This document shows, one piece after another, positions 25,952 through 34,195 of a DNA stretch of 64,000 nt (positions within the stretch are counted from its first letter, which is position 1; each line of letters opens with the position of its first letter). The DNA lies in the NCBI GenBank assembly GCA_900317425.1, contig ONGR01000008.1:1-64000 (forward strand), written 5' to 3'. The notes beneath the pieces were generated by a model. It worked only from the letters and a program-made list of their open reading frames with translations, ran no database searches and was not told the DNA's origin. The stretch comes from an uncultured Eubacteriales bacterium (GTDB taxonomy: Bacteria; Bacillota; Clostridia; Oscillospirales; Oscillospiraceae). Made by a program: the position numbers and the translations under genes.

Positions 25952-28639
25952 ATGGCAAAGCAACTGAGAGAAAAGATCGTCAAGCTCTGTAAGGTGGTGG
26001 GCGGCCTCACCGGCATGATCAATAAGATCGACGAGAACGCCCCCGAATACTATTCCCTGGCCTCCATCCTCACCGATGACGAGGCCGACGTGGCCATTGC
26101 CTGCGGCCTGCGCAAGGAGCGCACCGCCGAGTATTTGGCCAAGAAGGTGGGCAAGCCGGTGGAGGAGGTCCAGAAGATCGCCGAGCATCTGGCCTGGATC
26201 GGCGTGTTCCGCATCACCACCGACAAGACCGACGGCAAGGATCGCTTCTACATGCAGATCTTTGCCCCCGGCATCATGGAGATGCTGGTGAACAACCAGA
26301 CATTGCTGAAGGAGCACCCGGAGGTGGGCCGGGCCTTCGAGGAGTATACCCGCATCCGCATGGCCAACATGGCCCCCATGCTGCCCAACGGCTACGGCCT
26401 CATGCGCGTGGTGCCCATCGAGAGCTCCATCAAGGATATCCCCGGCGTCAGCGATTACGACAAGCTGTCCTACTATCTGAACAAGTACGATACCTTCTCC
26501 GTGTCCCCCTGCTCCTGCCGTGCTGCCCGCCGCAGCATCGGTGACGGCTGCGGCCATCTGGAGGAGGACATGTGCATCCAGATGGGCAAGGGTGCCGAGC
26601 ACTACATCCGCACCGGCCGCGCCCGTCAAGTGAGCCGGGAGGAGGTCCTGGAGATCCTGAAGCGGGCCGAGGACAACGGCCTCATGCACGATATGCCCAA
26701 CATCGAGGAGGCCGGCGAGAGCTCCGCCATCTGCAACTGCTGCTCCTGCGCCTGCTTCGGCCTGCGCGTGGGCCTGATGTTCGGCGCCCGGGACGTGATC
26801 CGTTCCAACTTTGCCGCCGAGATCGACGAGACCAAGTGCGTAGCCTGCGGCCAGTGCGTGGAGAACTGCCCCGCCAACGCCCTGAAGCTGGGCCAGAAGC
26901 TGTGCACCAAGGAGCCCCTGCCCAAGGAGCACTACAAGAAGATGTCCGACTCCCTGTGGAGCAGCAAGGACTGGAACGTGGATTACCGCGAGAATCGGGA
27001 GGACACCGTGGCCACCGGCACGGCCCCCTGCAAGACCGCCTGCCCGGCCCACATCGCCGTCCAGGGCTACCTGCGTCTGGCCGCCCAGGGCAAATACACC
27101 GAGGCACTGCAGCTCATCAAGAAGGAGAATCCCTTCCCCGCCGTCTGCGGCCGGATCTGCAACCACGTCTGCGAGACCGAGTGCACCCGCGGCACGTTGG
27201 ATCAGGCCGTGGCCATCGACGAGGTCAAGCGCTTCATCGCCGACCACGATCTGCACGCTGAGACCCGCTACATCCCGCCCATGATCAACCAGACCGGCAA
27301 GCCCTATCCCGAGAAGATCGCCATCATCGGCGCCGGCCCCGCCGGTATGACCTGCGCCTACTTCCTGGCCGAGAAGGGCTACAGCCCCGTGGTGTTCGAC
27401 AAGGCGTCCCGCCCCGGCGGCATGCTGATGAACGGCATCCCCGCCTTCCGCCTGGAGAAGGACGTGGTGGAGGCCGAGATCAACATCCTCCGTGAGATGG
27501 GCGTGGAGTTCCGCTGCGGCGTGGAGGTGGGCAAGGACGTGACCATCCAGCAGCTCCGTGACCAGGGCTTCAAGGGCTTCTTCGTGGCTGTTGGCCTCCA
27601 GTCCGGCGGCAAGCTGAACGTGCCCGGCGACGACGCCGAGGGCGTCATCCCCGGTATCGAGTTCATCAAGAAGGTCAACATCGAGGGTCCCCAGGAGCTG
27701 AAGGGCAACGTGGTGGTCATCGGCGGCGGCAGCATCGGCGCCGACGTGGCCCGTACCGCCGTCCGCTGCGGCGCTGATAAGGTGGACCTGTACTGCCTGG
27801 AGAGCTACGACGAGATGCCCATGGGCGAGGAGGACCGCTCCGCCTGCGAGAAGGACGGCATCGTCCTCCATCCCGGCTGGGGCCAGACCGAGGTTGTGGC
27901 TCAGGACGGCAAGTGCGCCGGTATCAAGTTCCGCAAGTGCCTGAGCGTGAAGAATGCCGAAGGCCGGTTTGCCCCCGTGTTCGACGACGCCGTCACCGAG
28001 ACCGCGGAGTGCACCACCGTGCTCTACTGCATCGGCCAGAAGGTGGAATGGAAGGAACTGCTCTCCGGCACCAAGGTGGAGTTCAACCCCAACGGCACCG
28101 CCAAGGCCGATCCTCTGACTCTGCAGACCGCCGAGCCCGACATCTTTGTGGGCGGCGACGCCTACACCGGCCAGAAGTTCGCCATCAACGCCATCGCCGC
28201 CGGTAAGGAGGGCGCCATCTCCCTGCACCGCTGGGTCCACGAGGGCGTCACCCTGACCATGGGCCGCGACCGCCGCGTCTATCGCGCCCTGGATAAGGAC
28301 AACATCCTCATCGATCCCAACACCATTGACAGCGGCGTGCGCCAGATGCCCGGCTACAACGAGACCCGGGAGCGCACCTTTGGTGACACCCGTGTCACCT
28401 TCACCGAGGAGCAGATCAAGAAGGAGACCGCCCGCTGCCTCAGCTGCGGCGCCACCAAGGTGGACCAGTACATGTGCATCGGCTGCGGCCTGTGCACCAC
28501 CAAGTGCGCCTTCGACGCCATCCACATGGTGAAGATGCGCGACTGGGAGGCCGGCAAGTTTGAGACCATGCCCATCAAGGTGGCCGAGCAGGTGGTGAAG
28601 AAGGCCGGCAAGATCATTGCCAAGCCCTTCAAGAAGTAA
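25952..28639 (+). CDS. Multidomain iron-sulfur flavoprotein of the NfnB/glutamate synthase small chain type
   Basis: 895 residues. Residues about 1-135 resemble a winged-helix region (YLAKKVGKPVEEVQKIAEHLAWIGVFR); about 185-280 contain cysteine groups (SVSPCSCRAARR, CGHLEEDMC, ICNCCSCACFG); a ferredoxin-type cluster follows (CVACGQCVENCPANAL); then the NfnB-like core with CKTACPAH, CGRICNHVCETEC, FAD motif IIGAGPAGMTCAYFLAEKG and NAD(P) motif VVIGGGSIGADVARTAV; the C-terminus has another partial cluster (CLSCGA..CIGCGLCTTKC). It probably moves electrons between NAD(P)H, flavin and ferredoxin in the cytoplasm. Its position between hypB and hypA is unusual. The exact reaction is unknown. Confidence 0.8.
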   Translation: MAKQLREKIVKLCKVVGGLTGMINKIDENAPEYYSLASILTDDEADVAIACGLRKERTAEYLAKKVGKPVEEVQKIAEHLAWIGVFRITTDKTDGKDRFYMQIFAPGIMEMLVNNQTLLKEHPEVGRAFEEYTRIRMANMAPMLPNGYGLMRVVPIESSIKDIPGVSDYDKLSYYLNKYDTFSVSPCSCRAARRSIGDGCGHLEEDMCIQMGKGAEHYIRTGRARQVSREEVLEILKRAEDNGLMHDMPNIEEAGESSAICNCCSCACFGLRVGLMFGARDVIRSNFAAEIDETKCVACGQCVENCPANALKLGQKLCTKEPLPKEHYKKMSDSLWSSKDWNVDYRENREDTVATGTAPCKTACPAHIAVQGYLRLAAQGKYTEALQLIKKENPFPAVCGRICNHVCETECTRGTLDQAVAIDEVKRFIADHDLHAETRYIPPMINQTGKPYPEKIAIIGAGPAGMTCAYFLAEKGYSPVVFDKASRPGGMLMNGIPAFRLEKDVVEAEINILREMGVEFRCGVEVGKDVTIQQLRDQGFKGFFVAVGLQSGGKLNVPGDDAEGVIPGIEFIKKVNIEGPQELKGNVVVIGGGSIGADVARTAVRCGADKVDLYCLESYDEMPMGEEDRSACEKDGIVLHPGWGQTEVVAQDGKCAGIKFRKCLSVKNAEGRFAPVFDDAVTETAECTTVLYCIGQKVEWKELLSGTKVEFNPNGTAKADPLTLQTAEPDIFVGGDAYTGQKFAINAIAAGKEGAISLHRWVHEGVTLTMGRDRRVYRALDKDNILIDPNTIDSGVRQMPGYNETRERTFGDTRVTFTEEQIKKETARCLSCGATKVDQYMCIGCGLCTTKCAFDAIHMVKMRDWEAGKFETMPIKVAEQVVKKAGKIIAKPFKK

Positions 28640-28644
28640 GGCCT

Positions 28645-29001
28645 ATGCACGAGATGGGTCTGGCGGACGCCATGATGAAAACGGTGGACCGCATTTTGAA
28701 GGACGAGGGCGACGTGGTGGTGCGCAGCATCACCGTGGAGCTGGGTGATCTCAGCGGCGTGGTGCCCCGCTTCCTCTCCGAGTGCTGGGAGGCGGTGACG
28801 GACGGAACGCCCTTTGCCGAGACCGAGCTGATCCTCCACAGCGTGCCTGCCACGGCCCGCTGCCTGGACTGCGGCGAGACCTTTGTGATCCATACCGATG
28901 ACCTGCGCTGTCCCAGGTGCCGCAGCGACAAGCTGAAGCCCCTGAGCGGACAGGACATGACCATCGCGGAGATCGAAGTCCTGGAGCGGGAGGACGGTTA
29001 G
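28645..29001 (+). CDS. hypA: Hydrogenase maturation factor HypA
   Basis: 118 residues beginning MHEMGLA, with the nickel-binding His2 and Glu3 that are essential in HypA, and the zinc site as two CxxC pairs (CLDCGETF, CPRCRSDK). It partners HypB in nickel insertion. It starts five bases after the preceding stop, so it belongs to the same operon. The His-Glu motif and both zinc pairs are intact, so it is likely functional. Confidence 0.93.
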   Translation: MHEMGLADAMMKTVDRILKDEGDVVVRSITVELGDLSGVVPRFLSECWEAVTDGTPFAETELILHSVPATARCLDCGETFVIHTDDLRCPRCRSDKLKPLSGQDMTIAEIEVLEREDG

Positions 29002-29014
29002 CACAATAAAAGCG

Positions 29015-29045
29015 TGCCTGATGGTCGGGAAACGACCATCAGGCA
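29015..29045 (+). terminator. Perfect hairpin after hypA
   Basis: TGCCTGATGGTCG pairs with CGACCATCAGGCA around GGAAA. Only TGTTTGG follows, so termination may be incomplete. Confidence 0.6.
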
Positions 29046-29220
29046 TGTTTGGCATTAGGCTGCCCCGTCGGAGACCCTCCTCTCGCCGCACGAGAAGTCA
29101 ATACCCCCGTCAGGGATTCTCTTCTCATTGCGCCGACATGCCGCCAGCATGTCGGCTGCCGAAGCCGTCTTCGCTGTCGCTTGCCGCCTTCGGAATTCGT
29201 TTCGAATCCCCTATGACCAG
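29046..29220 (+). other. Non-coding spacer with degenerate tRNA-like fragment
   Basis: No credible gene is seen. TGCCCCGTCGG at 29061-29071 repeats the 3' end of the nearby tRNA-Lys, and a 10-bp stem (GCCGACATGC at 29132-29141 with its complement at 29147-29156) is present. It may be a decayed tRNA copy. Confidence 0.35.
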
Positions 29221-29253
29221 AAAGAAAGACCACCCAAAGGGTGGTCTTTCTTT
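29221..29253 (-). terminator. Terminator of the tRNA operon
   Basis: On the minus strand AAAGAAAGACCACCC pairs with GGTGGTCTTTCTTT immediately after the CCA end of tRNA-Lys. Confidence 0.9.
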
Positions 29254-29254
29254 C

Positions 29255-29330
29255 TGGTGCCCCGTCGGGGATTCGAACCCCGGACACCCTGCTTAAAAGG
29301 CAGGTGCTCTACCGACTGAGCTAACGGAGC
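29255..29330 (-). tRNA. tRNA-Lys(TTT)
   Basis: Cloverleaf with acceptor GCTCCGT/ACGGGGC, anticodon stem CCTGC/GCAGG with loop CTTTTAA (anticodon TTT), T-arm GGTTCGAATCC, discriminator A and an encoded CCA. Last gene of a five-tRNA run on the minus strand. Confidence 0.97.
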
Positions 29331-29363
29331 ATATATATGAAAAGGGCATAGCCCCAAATCGTC

Positions 29364-29438
29364 TGGCAGGGATGGCTGGACTCGAACCAGCGGATGAGGG
29401 AGTCAAAGTCCCTTGCCTTACCACTTGGCTACACCCCT
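29364..29438 (-). tRNA. tRNA-Gln(TTG)
   Basis: Acceptor AGGGGTG/CATCCCT, anticodon stem AGGGA/TCCCT with loop CTTTGAC (anticodon TTG), T-arm GCTGG/CCAGC, discriminator G and encoded CCA. Confidence 0.97.
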
Positions 29439-29450
29439 GTGTGGAAAAAT

Positions 29451-29487
29451 GAATCAGGGATTGGGATCGCTCCCAATCCCTGATTTC
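29451..29487 (-). terminator. Hairpin between tRNA-His and tRNA-Gln
   Basis: AATCAGGGATTGGGA pairs perfectly with TCCCAATCCCTGATT around four bases. On the minus strand it is followed by CATTTTTCC, so it may end part of the transcripts after tRNA-His or act as a processing site. Confidence 0.65.
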
Positions 29488-29492
29488 TACTG

Positions 29493-29570
<78 letters not shown>

Positions 29571-29620
29571 ACATATACGTCCGCACGGGAAGCTGATCGT
29601 CTGACGACACCAAAGGGAAA

Positions 29621-29697
<77 letters not shown>

Positions 29698-29709
29698 ATA
29701 GATAACAGT

Positions 29710-29784
29710 TGGAGCGGGTGACGGGAATCGAACCCGCATCCCCAGCTTGGAAGGCTGGTGCCCTGGCCATTGTGCTACACCCGC
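29710..29784 (-). tRNA. tRNA-Gly(TCC)
   Basis: Acceptor GCGGGTG/CACCCGC, anticodon stem CCAGC/GCTGG with loop CTTCCAA (anticodon TCC), discriminator T and encoded CCA. First gene of the tRNA run. Confidence 0.97.
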
Positions 29785-29816
29785 ACATACCATCCGCAGA
29801 AACCGTCAGCTAAATT

Positions 29817-29845
29817 AGAATAGCATGAAACGCCGTCTCTGTCAA
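29817..29845 (-). promoter_or_regulatory. Promoter of the five-tRNA operon
   Basis: Minus-strand -35 TTGACA (29840-29845), 17-base spacer, -10 TATTCT (29817-29822), about 33 bases before tRNA-Gly. Confidence 0.85.
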
Positions 29846-29892
29846 GGCCTAAGTTTCAATTTGCCGGGAGTTTTTGCGCGATTACGTCGCTA

Positions 29893-30240
29893 TCACTGGA
29901 AAAAGACGAAGGTGACGCCGCGATTCTCCCGGTCTAAGTCCCGATCCTGCCGCAGCAGGGGATAGGCGTTCAAATAATGCCTGGTGGTCTCGTCGAAGAT
30001 GGAGAAGGCTTCGCCGCTGATCACGGCGGCTACAGCGCCGGCGGCCTGTGCCTGCTGCAGATGCTTGCGGCAGGCCGTGCGGATGCGCCCGCCCTTGCCG
30101 GAGGAGCCGTAGCCGTGGATGATCTTCATCAGTGGCGTGTGCATGGCCCGGCAGGCGTCCAGCTCTGCCGACAGCCGCCGCAGCGCTTCGTCGATGGTGG
30201 GGCAGCCCAGCTCCAGATTCAGTTCTCGGATGTGGCGCAT
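29893..30240 (-). CDS. Smr-domain protein
   Basis: 115 residues from the ATG at 30240, inside the end of the preceding gene. It consists almost only of an Smr domain: the start (RELNLELGCPTIDEALRRL) and the MKIIHGYGSSGKGGRIR motif, the HGxGxG-type loop. Smr domains nick DNA or RNA, and stand-alone forms are common in Clostridia without an assigned role. It overlaps the amidotransferase gene by about 22 bases, so it is coupled to it. Confidence 0.75.
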   Translation of the reverse strand: MRHIRELNLELGCPTIDEALRRLSAELDACRAMHTPLMKIIHGYGSSGKGGRIRTACRKHLQQAQAAGAVAAVISGEAFSIFDETTRHYLNAYPLLRQDRDLDRENRGVTFVFFQ

Positions 30241-30830
30241 AGCTGTGACCTCGCTTGTCGGATGAAATGGTAAAAGATAGGGGCGGCGTCTGTGGCGTCG
30301 GCGCGGCGCAGAGCAAAGCTCTGGCGCTCCGGGTGCCATTGCAGAGCGAGAATGGGCAGGGAAGCGTGGCAGATGGCCTCCACCACGCCGTCAGCTGCGT
30401 GCTGACAGACCACCAGACCACGGCCCAGCCGTTCCACCGCCTGATGGTGGTTGGTATTGACCACAGGGGCGGGGCCCAGCAGTTTTGCCACCAAGCCGGC
30501 GGCGGTGGTGGGGTGTACCGGGTAGGTGTCCGGCACCTGGTGGCCGGGGATGAAGTCATAGAGCGTGCCGCCGAAGTAGACGTTCAGCGCCTGCATTCCC
30601 CGGCAGATACCCAGGATGGGACGGGCATTTTCCACAAAGGATCGGATCAGGACGCGCTCCTCCGGCGGGAGTTGACCGTGGATATCGCCGCCGCCCGGCA
30701 GCAGAAGGCCGTGGCAGGTTGAAAACGGTACACTGTCAGAAGCGATGATCGGCACGGCGCCGGCGGCGGTCAGAGCGGCACGATAGGTGTCAAAGGTGCC
30801 TTCGCCGTGGATGTAGATCAAGGGTTTCAT
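30219..30830 (-). CDS. Gamma-glutamyl-gamma-aminobutyrate hydrolase-like class I glutamine amidotransferase (peptidase C26)
   Basis: 203 residues from the second of two adjacent ATGs, chosen for its spacing from AAGGAGGG. The nucleophile elbow ILGICRGMQALNVYFGG has the catalytic Cys, and LQWHPERQ carries the His/Glu partners. LLLPGGGDI is also typical. Such proteins hydrolyse gamma-glutamyl bonds, for example in polyamine breakdown (PuuD). No other polyamine gene is near, so the substrate is open. The sequence is a little shorter than PuuD (about 254). Confidence 0.8.
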   Translation of the reverse strand: MKPLIYIHGEGTFDTYRAALTAAGAVPIIASDSVPFSTCHGLLLPGGGDIHGQLPPEERVLIRSFVENARPILGICRGMQALNVYFGGTLYDFIPGHQVPDTYPVHPTTAAGLVAKLLGPAPVVNTNHHQAVERLGRGLVVCQHAADGVVEAICHASLPILALQWHPERQSFALRRADATDAAPIFYHFIRQARSQLCATSEN

Positions 30831-30957
30831 CATATCCCTCCTTGCGCATATTCTACCACAAGTTCATGCGCTGTGGGGGAGAAATATGCGGTTGCAAGGG
30901 GAGAGTTTTTGTGGTATGATGATGCGGCGACCCGGAGAGGGGATCGCAAAACAGAAT

Positions 30958-31046
30958 GTGCAGCGGTATCGAAGTGGTCATAACGGGGCTGACTCGAAAG
31001 ATTCGAACTCAAAGGTCAGTACGTCCGCGAACTTTTCCGACTGCAC
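30958..31046 (+). pseudogene. Degenerate tRNA-Ser copy
   Basis: Bases 30967-30992 are identical over 26 bases to 31147-31172 of the intact tRNA-Ser, covering the D-arm and the 5' side of the anticodon arm. The anticodon stem CTGAC/GTCAG is kept, but its loop is expanded to about 21 bases, and no normal variable arm or T-arm follows. GTGCAG at 30958-30963 can pair with CTGCAC at 31041-31046. This is probably a pseudo-tRNA left by recombination. Confidence 0.6.
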
Positions 31047-31139
31047 AAGAGATCCCCCGGGATCGAATTTTCACAACTTCATATTGTTCTTGCGTGTTGT
31101 CTTGCTTTTTTCCAAAACAGGATATACACTGAGATACAC

Positions 31140-31228
31140 GGAGGGTTATCGAAGTGGTCATAACGGGGCTGATTCGAAATCAGTTTGGGTGAAAGCCCAC
31201 GTGGGTTCGAATCCCACACCCTCCGCCA
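31140..31228 (+). tRNA. tRNA-Ser(CGA)
   Basis: Acceptor GGAGGGT/ACCCTCC, anticodon stem GCTGA/TCAGT with loop TTCGAAA (anticodon CGA), a long variable arm (TGGGTGAAAGCCCA) as in class II tRNAs, T-arm GTGGGTTCGAATCCCAC, discriminator G and encoded CCA. Confidence 0.97.
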
Positions 31229-31229
31229 G

Positions 31230-31275
31230 AACCCAGTCATATCAAGGCTTTCAGCGGATATGACTGGGTTTATTC
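31230..31275 (+). terminator. Terminator after tRNA-Ser
   Basis: AACCCAGTCATATC pairs with GATATGACTGGGTT, followed by TATTCTATTG. Confidence 0.75.
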
Positions 31276-31522
31276 TATTGTCCCAAACAGACATTGACGC
31301 ACACGACTTCCGGCAAGAAGACATATAATCCAGCCTGTCCAGGTGGTGCCATACGGGATCGGAACGGTCAACTTGTCCTGGCGTGTCAAACGACTCAAAT
31401 TTGACAAAACCAGCACGATCATCGGCGAGTGGAGAGGCCGTCAGTCAAGCGGCTGACAGGCCCCAAAAACCGGCCTTTCTTTGGGCAATCTGCCATTCGT
31501 AGACATCATTTTCGGCAAGTAA
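31276..31522. other. Spacer between tRNA-Ser and integrase
   Basis: No clear gene. A plus-strand frame at 31340-31456 reads QVVPYGIGTVNLSWRVKR and could be the tail of a lost gene, but it has no start or homology I recognise. An element attachment site would be expected here; I see no direct repeat that proves it. Confidence 0.3.
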
Positions 31523-32716
31523 TTACGTCCTCCATCCGGGCTGTGCGGAGTCCGGCAGGCTGAGGATGTTGTCCATCACGCTGGCTGACGTGAGCTTGGA
31601 TTTGTAGTCCAGATGGCTGTAGATATTCGCCGTGGTGCTGATGTCGCTGTGGCCCAGCCACTCCTGGATCTGCTTCATGGGCACGTCGTTGGCCAGCAAG
31701 AGCGATGCGCAGCTATGCCGAAGATCGTGAAAGCGGATATGCCGCAGACCGGCCTTTTCGAGCAGCCTGCTGAAAACGGCGGACAAGGTCTTGGGGTTGA
31801 AAAGATTTCCCATGGCGTCCACAAAGACGTAGCCCTCATACTCCTTGCCGTAGCAGTCTCCGCAGATCCGTTTGTCCTCCTTCTGCTGCTCCTTCATGGC
31901 CAGCAGCTTCTCCCGGATATCCGGCACCAAGGGGAGAGAGCGCAGGCTGGAGGTGTTTTTCGCCCGGTCTGCGCGGATGACCTCATACTTGCCGTCTATC
32001 TTGGCAGTTGTTACAATGTGCCTGATGGTGATGGTGTTGCGCTCGAAGTCGATGGCGTCCCACCGCAGGCCCAGGGCCTCGCTGCGTCGCAGCCCGTAGA
32101 AGGCGGTCATCTGGATCAGCAGAGAAAAGGGATGGTCCTTCGTCGCCTCAAAAAGCTGCTCCAGCTCCTCCAGGCGGTAGTAATCTGCGATAAACTTCTG
32201 TTTCTTCGGACGCTCCACCTTGTCGGCGGGATTGTACGGAATGAGGTCCATCTTGACGGCATATTTCAGAGCCTTGTGAATATTGGCGTGCTCCTTGATC
32301 ACCGTGTTGGCACAAACGGTTTTCAACTCATGCAGATAAAAGCTCTGAATATGCCGGGCCTGAAGTCCGCCCAGGGAGACACCGGTCTCGCGGAAATACG
32401 GCACGATTTTTCCCTTCACCATCTGCGTGTAAGAGGAAAAAGTGGTTTTCTCTACGGAGCCGCGAATGATTTCCAGCCACAGCTCCATATATTCGGCGAA
32501 AAGCATATTGGTGGAGAACTCACCGTTTCCCTTGCTGGCTGCCGGAGGGACGTAGCTCTGCCGCAGCTCCATCAGCATCTTCTCGGCACGTTTTTTGTTT
32601 CCCTTTGCGGGAAGTCCCGTCGCGACCCACGGCTGTCTCCGCTTGCCGTTGACGTCCGTGTAGTTCAGGACCATAAAATAGTAGTCGTTTTTGATTTGCA
32701 GGTGTCCCGCTATCAT
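31523..32716 (-). CDS. Tyrosine-type site-specific integrase
   Basis: 397 residues. A small N-terminal DNA-binding domain, an SAM-like core-binding domain (FAEYMELWLEIIRGSVEKTTFSSY) and the catalytic domain with Arg in FYGLRRSEALGLRW, HxxR as HDLRHSCASLL, and the nucleophile Tyr in GHSDISTTANIYSHLD. AAGGAGGT precedes the start. It would integrate or excise a mobile element together with the small excisionase upstream. It looks intact while neighbouring element genes are broken. Confidence 0.92.
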   Translation of the reverse strand: MIAGHLQIKNDYYFMVLNYTDVNGKRRQPWVATGLPAKGNKKRAEKMLMELRQSYVPPAASKGNGEFSTNMLFAEYMELWLEIIRGSVEKTTFSSYTQMVKGKIVPYFRETGVSLGGLQARHIQSFYLHELKTVCANTVIKEHANIHKALKYAVKMDLIPYNPADKVERPKKQKFIADYYRLEELEQLFEATKDHPFSLLIQMTAFYGLRRSEALGLRWDAIDFERNTITIRHIVTTAKIDGKYEVIRADRAKNTSSLRSLPLVPDIREKLLAMKEQQKEDKRICGDCYGKEYEGYVFVDAMGNLFNPKTLSAVFSRLLEKAGLRHIRFHDLRHSCASLLLANDVPMKQIQEWLGHSDISTTANIYSHLDYKSKLTSASVMDNILSLPDSAQPGWRT

Positions 32717-32836
32717 TCATTCATACCTCCTTTTCTGACAGCGTATGAACGGGCACCCTTTCGGACCGTGTTCATTATAGGGCCTACTCAGGTGCCCGTC
32801 CAATGTGTCGTTTCAGTTCAAATCCGTGTCACGGTA

Positions 32837-33067
32837 TTACGCTGCCGGCTGGGGATTTCCCGCCGAGAGCGCGTAGCGGATCACGTTGATCTTCGGAATG
32901 CGGTAGGCGTTTCCGATCTTCATGCCGGGGATATACCCGTCGCCAATCAGCTCGTAGGCCAGATGGCGGCTGATCTTCAGCATGGATTGGACCTGGGCGA
33001 CGTTCACGATATCGGGGTAGTCCGTGAACATCACTTCATACATGGCCTGCAGCTCAGTCTTCGTCAC
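32837..33067 (-). CDS. Excisionase-like helix-turn-helix protein
   Basis: 76 residues from a GTG that follows GGAGGAGGT inside the preceding gene; an earlier in-frame TTG at 33091 has no such site. DIVNVAQVQSMLKISRHLAYELIGDGYIPGMKIGNAYRIPKINVIRYAL is the MerR-like excisionase fold. It partners the tyrosine integrase downstream and directs excision. Confidence 0.75.
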   Translation of the reverse strand: MTKTELQAMYEVMFTDYPDIVNVAQVQSMLKISRHLAYELIGDGYIPGMKIGNAYRIPKINVIRYALSAGNPQPAA

Positions 33068-33371
33068 CGAAACCACCTCCTCCATCGTCAACAGTCATGC
33101 TGTCAAGCTTTTTGGTGATTGTCTTGACCACATACTGGGTCTCCTTCTTGGAGAGCATAAAGGTGAGCTCGTTCCCAAGCTCGTCGTAGAAGGTGACCGC
33201 AAGCTTGGCGTAGCTTCGCTCAAAGTCGCAGGAATCGTAGTCGGCCAAATAATCCTGGAACAGATCCTCAACAAGGAGGCATCCGTCATCCGAAAACTTT
33301 TCGATCATCTGGTCAAGCTCCTGCCTTCTTTTCAATGCCGCCAGATATTTCTTGTCATATACGATTTTCAT
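33054..33371 (-). CDS. Hypothetical protein of the integrated element
   Basis: 105 residues from an ATG with GGAG upstream. Mostly charged helices (LAALKRRQELDQMIEKF), then a beta-rich part (AVTFYDELGNELTFMLSKKETQYVV) and a Gly/Asp-rich tail. I recognise no family. It overlaps the excisionase gene, so they are co-transcribed; such small genes are common between parB-like and excisionase genes in clostridial elements. Confidence 0.6.
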   Translation of the reverse strand: MKIVYDKKYLAALKRRQELDQMIEKFSDDGCLLVEDLFQDYLADYDSCDFERSYAKLAVTFYDELGNELTFMLSKKETQYVVKTITKKLDSMTVDDGGGGFGDED

Positions 33372-33385
33372 TGTAAATTCTCCTT

Positions 33386-33730
33386 TCAGCGGGCGTCACG
33401 GTCTCGGCGCTGACGCTCCAAATGTTTGTTGTAAAAGTCCATAGCCTTGACAAGCGTCTCGGTCATCTGTTTCATAGAGGTGTCCGGGCGGAAATAGCTG
33501 CGGAGCTTGTCCACCGGCACCTTGACATATTCCACCTGATTGCCCTTGACTTCGGACATCCGCAGTCCATCACGGAGAAGAGCGCTTCCTGCTCGGACGG
33601 CTGCAGATAGGACAGCTCCACCGCCGGAGTCAGGGCAATCTTTCCGTCGTCCACCATCTGGAGGATTTCGGGGATCAGGTTCGTGAGGCGGATATAGCGC
33701 TGGATCTGGTTGCGGCTAGACAGAATATTC
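33386..33730 (-). pseudogene. Broken ParB-like partition protein fragment
   Basis: One frame reads SRNQIQRYIRLTNLIPEIL..DDGKIALTPAVELSYL, the ParB helix-turn-helix region. It ends near 33565 and a second frame takes over with MSEVKGNQVEYVKVPVDKLRSYF..MDFYNKHLERQRRD to a stop at 33386. Comparison with the ParB layout suggests that about 20-25 residues are missing at the junction, out of frame. The N-terminal nuclease-like domain is absent. A relic of a conjugative element. Confidence 0.7.
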
Positions 33731-33807
33731 ACGCTGCCAGATGAGACGACGATCTGTTCCGGGCATTCGGAGCAAACTACTGTGGGTGCAGAAAAAAGAA
33801 GATATAT

Positions 33808-34022
33808 TTGATCAACAACGCCTCCGAACGGATGTGGTTCAGAGGCGCTGTTCCATGCAATAAGGAATATGAGCGGTGCCAGCAGCACCAGGCGGACGAG
33901 CTGCATGGCCGAATCCTGACGTATGCACCATCTGCGCAGGATTGGATAACAACCCGGAGAAAATCGCCATCCAAATGCTGGAGACGCTGACCAAGTTCAG
34001 AAATGAAGGAATCGTGGAATAA
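33808..34022 (+). pseudogene. Frameshifted remnant of an element gene
   Basis: One plus frame gives CNKEYERCQQHQADELHGRI and, after a likely single-base loss near 33918, another gives CTICAGLDNNPEKIAIQMLETL..EGIVE to a stop at 34022. The two read as one protein. Family not identified; a CxxC pair is present. On the opposite strand, 34077-34170 reads FGKIKPKDNAKQMRKELDW, a second unidentified fragment. Confidence 0.45.
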
Positions 34023-34025
34023 AAG

Positions 34026-34060
34026 ACTCCCGGTCGTCGGTGAAGCCGATGCCCGGGAGT
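34026..34060 (+). terminator. Hairpin in the remnant zone
   Basis: ACTCCCGG and CCGGGAGT flank an inner GTCGG/CCGA-type stem. No T-run follows, so its function is uncertain. Confidence 0.4.
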
Positions 34061-34195
34061 ATGTGCAATCGCTTCTTAGGGCCTGAATATGTCGCCAATC
34101 CAGTTCTTTGCGCATCTGCTTGGCGTTGTCTTTAGGCTTGATCTTACCAAAGGAGAATTGGGACAACACGACCGGGAGCGGACGAGCCGGAGACC

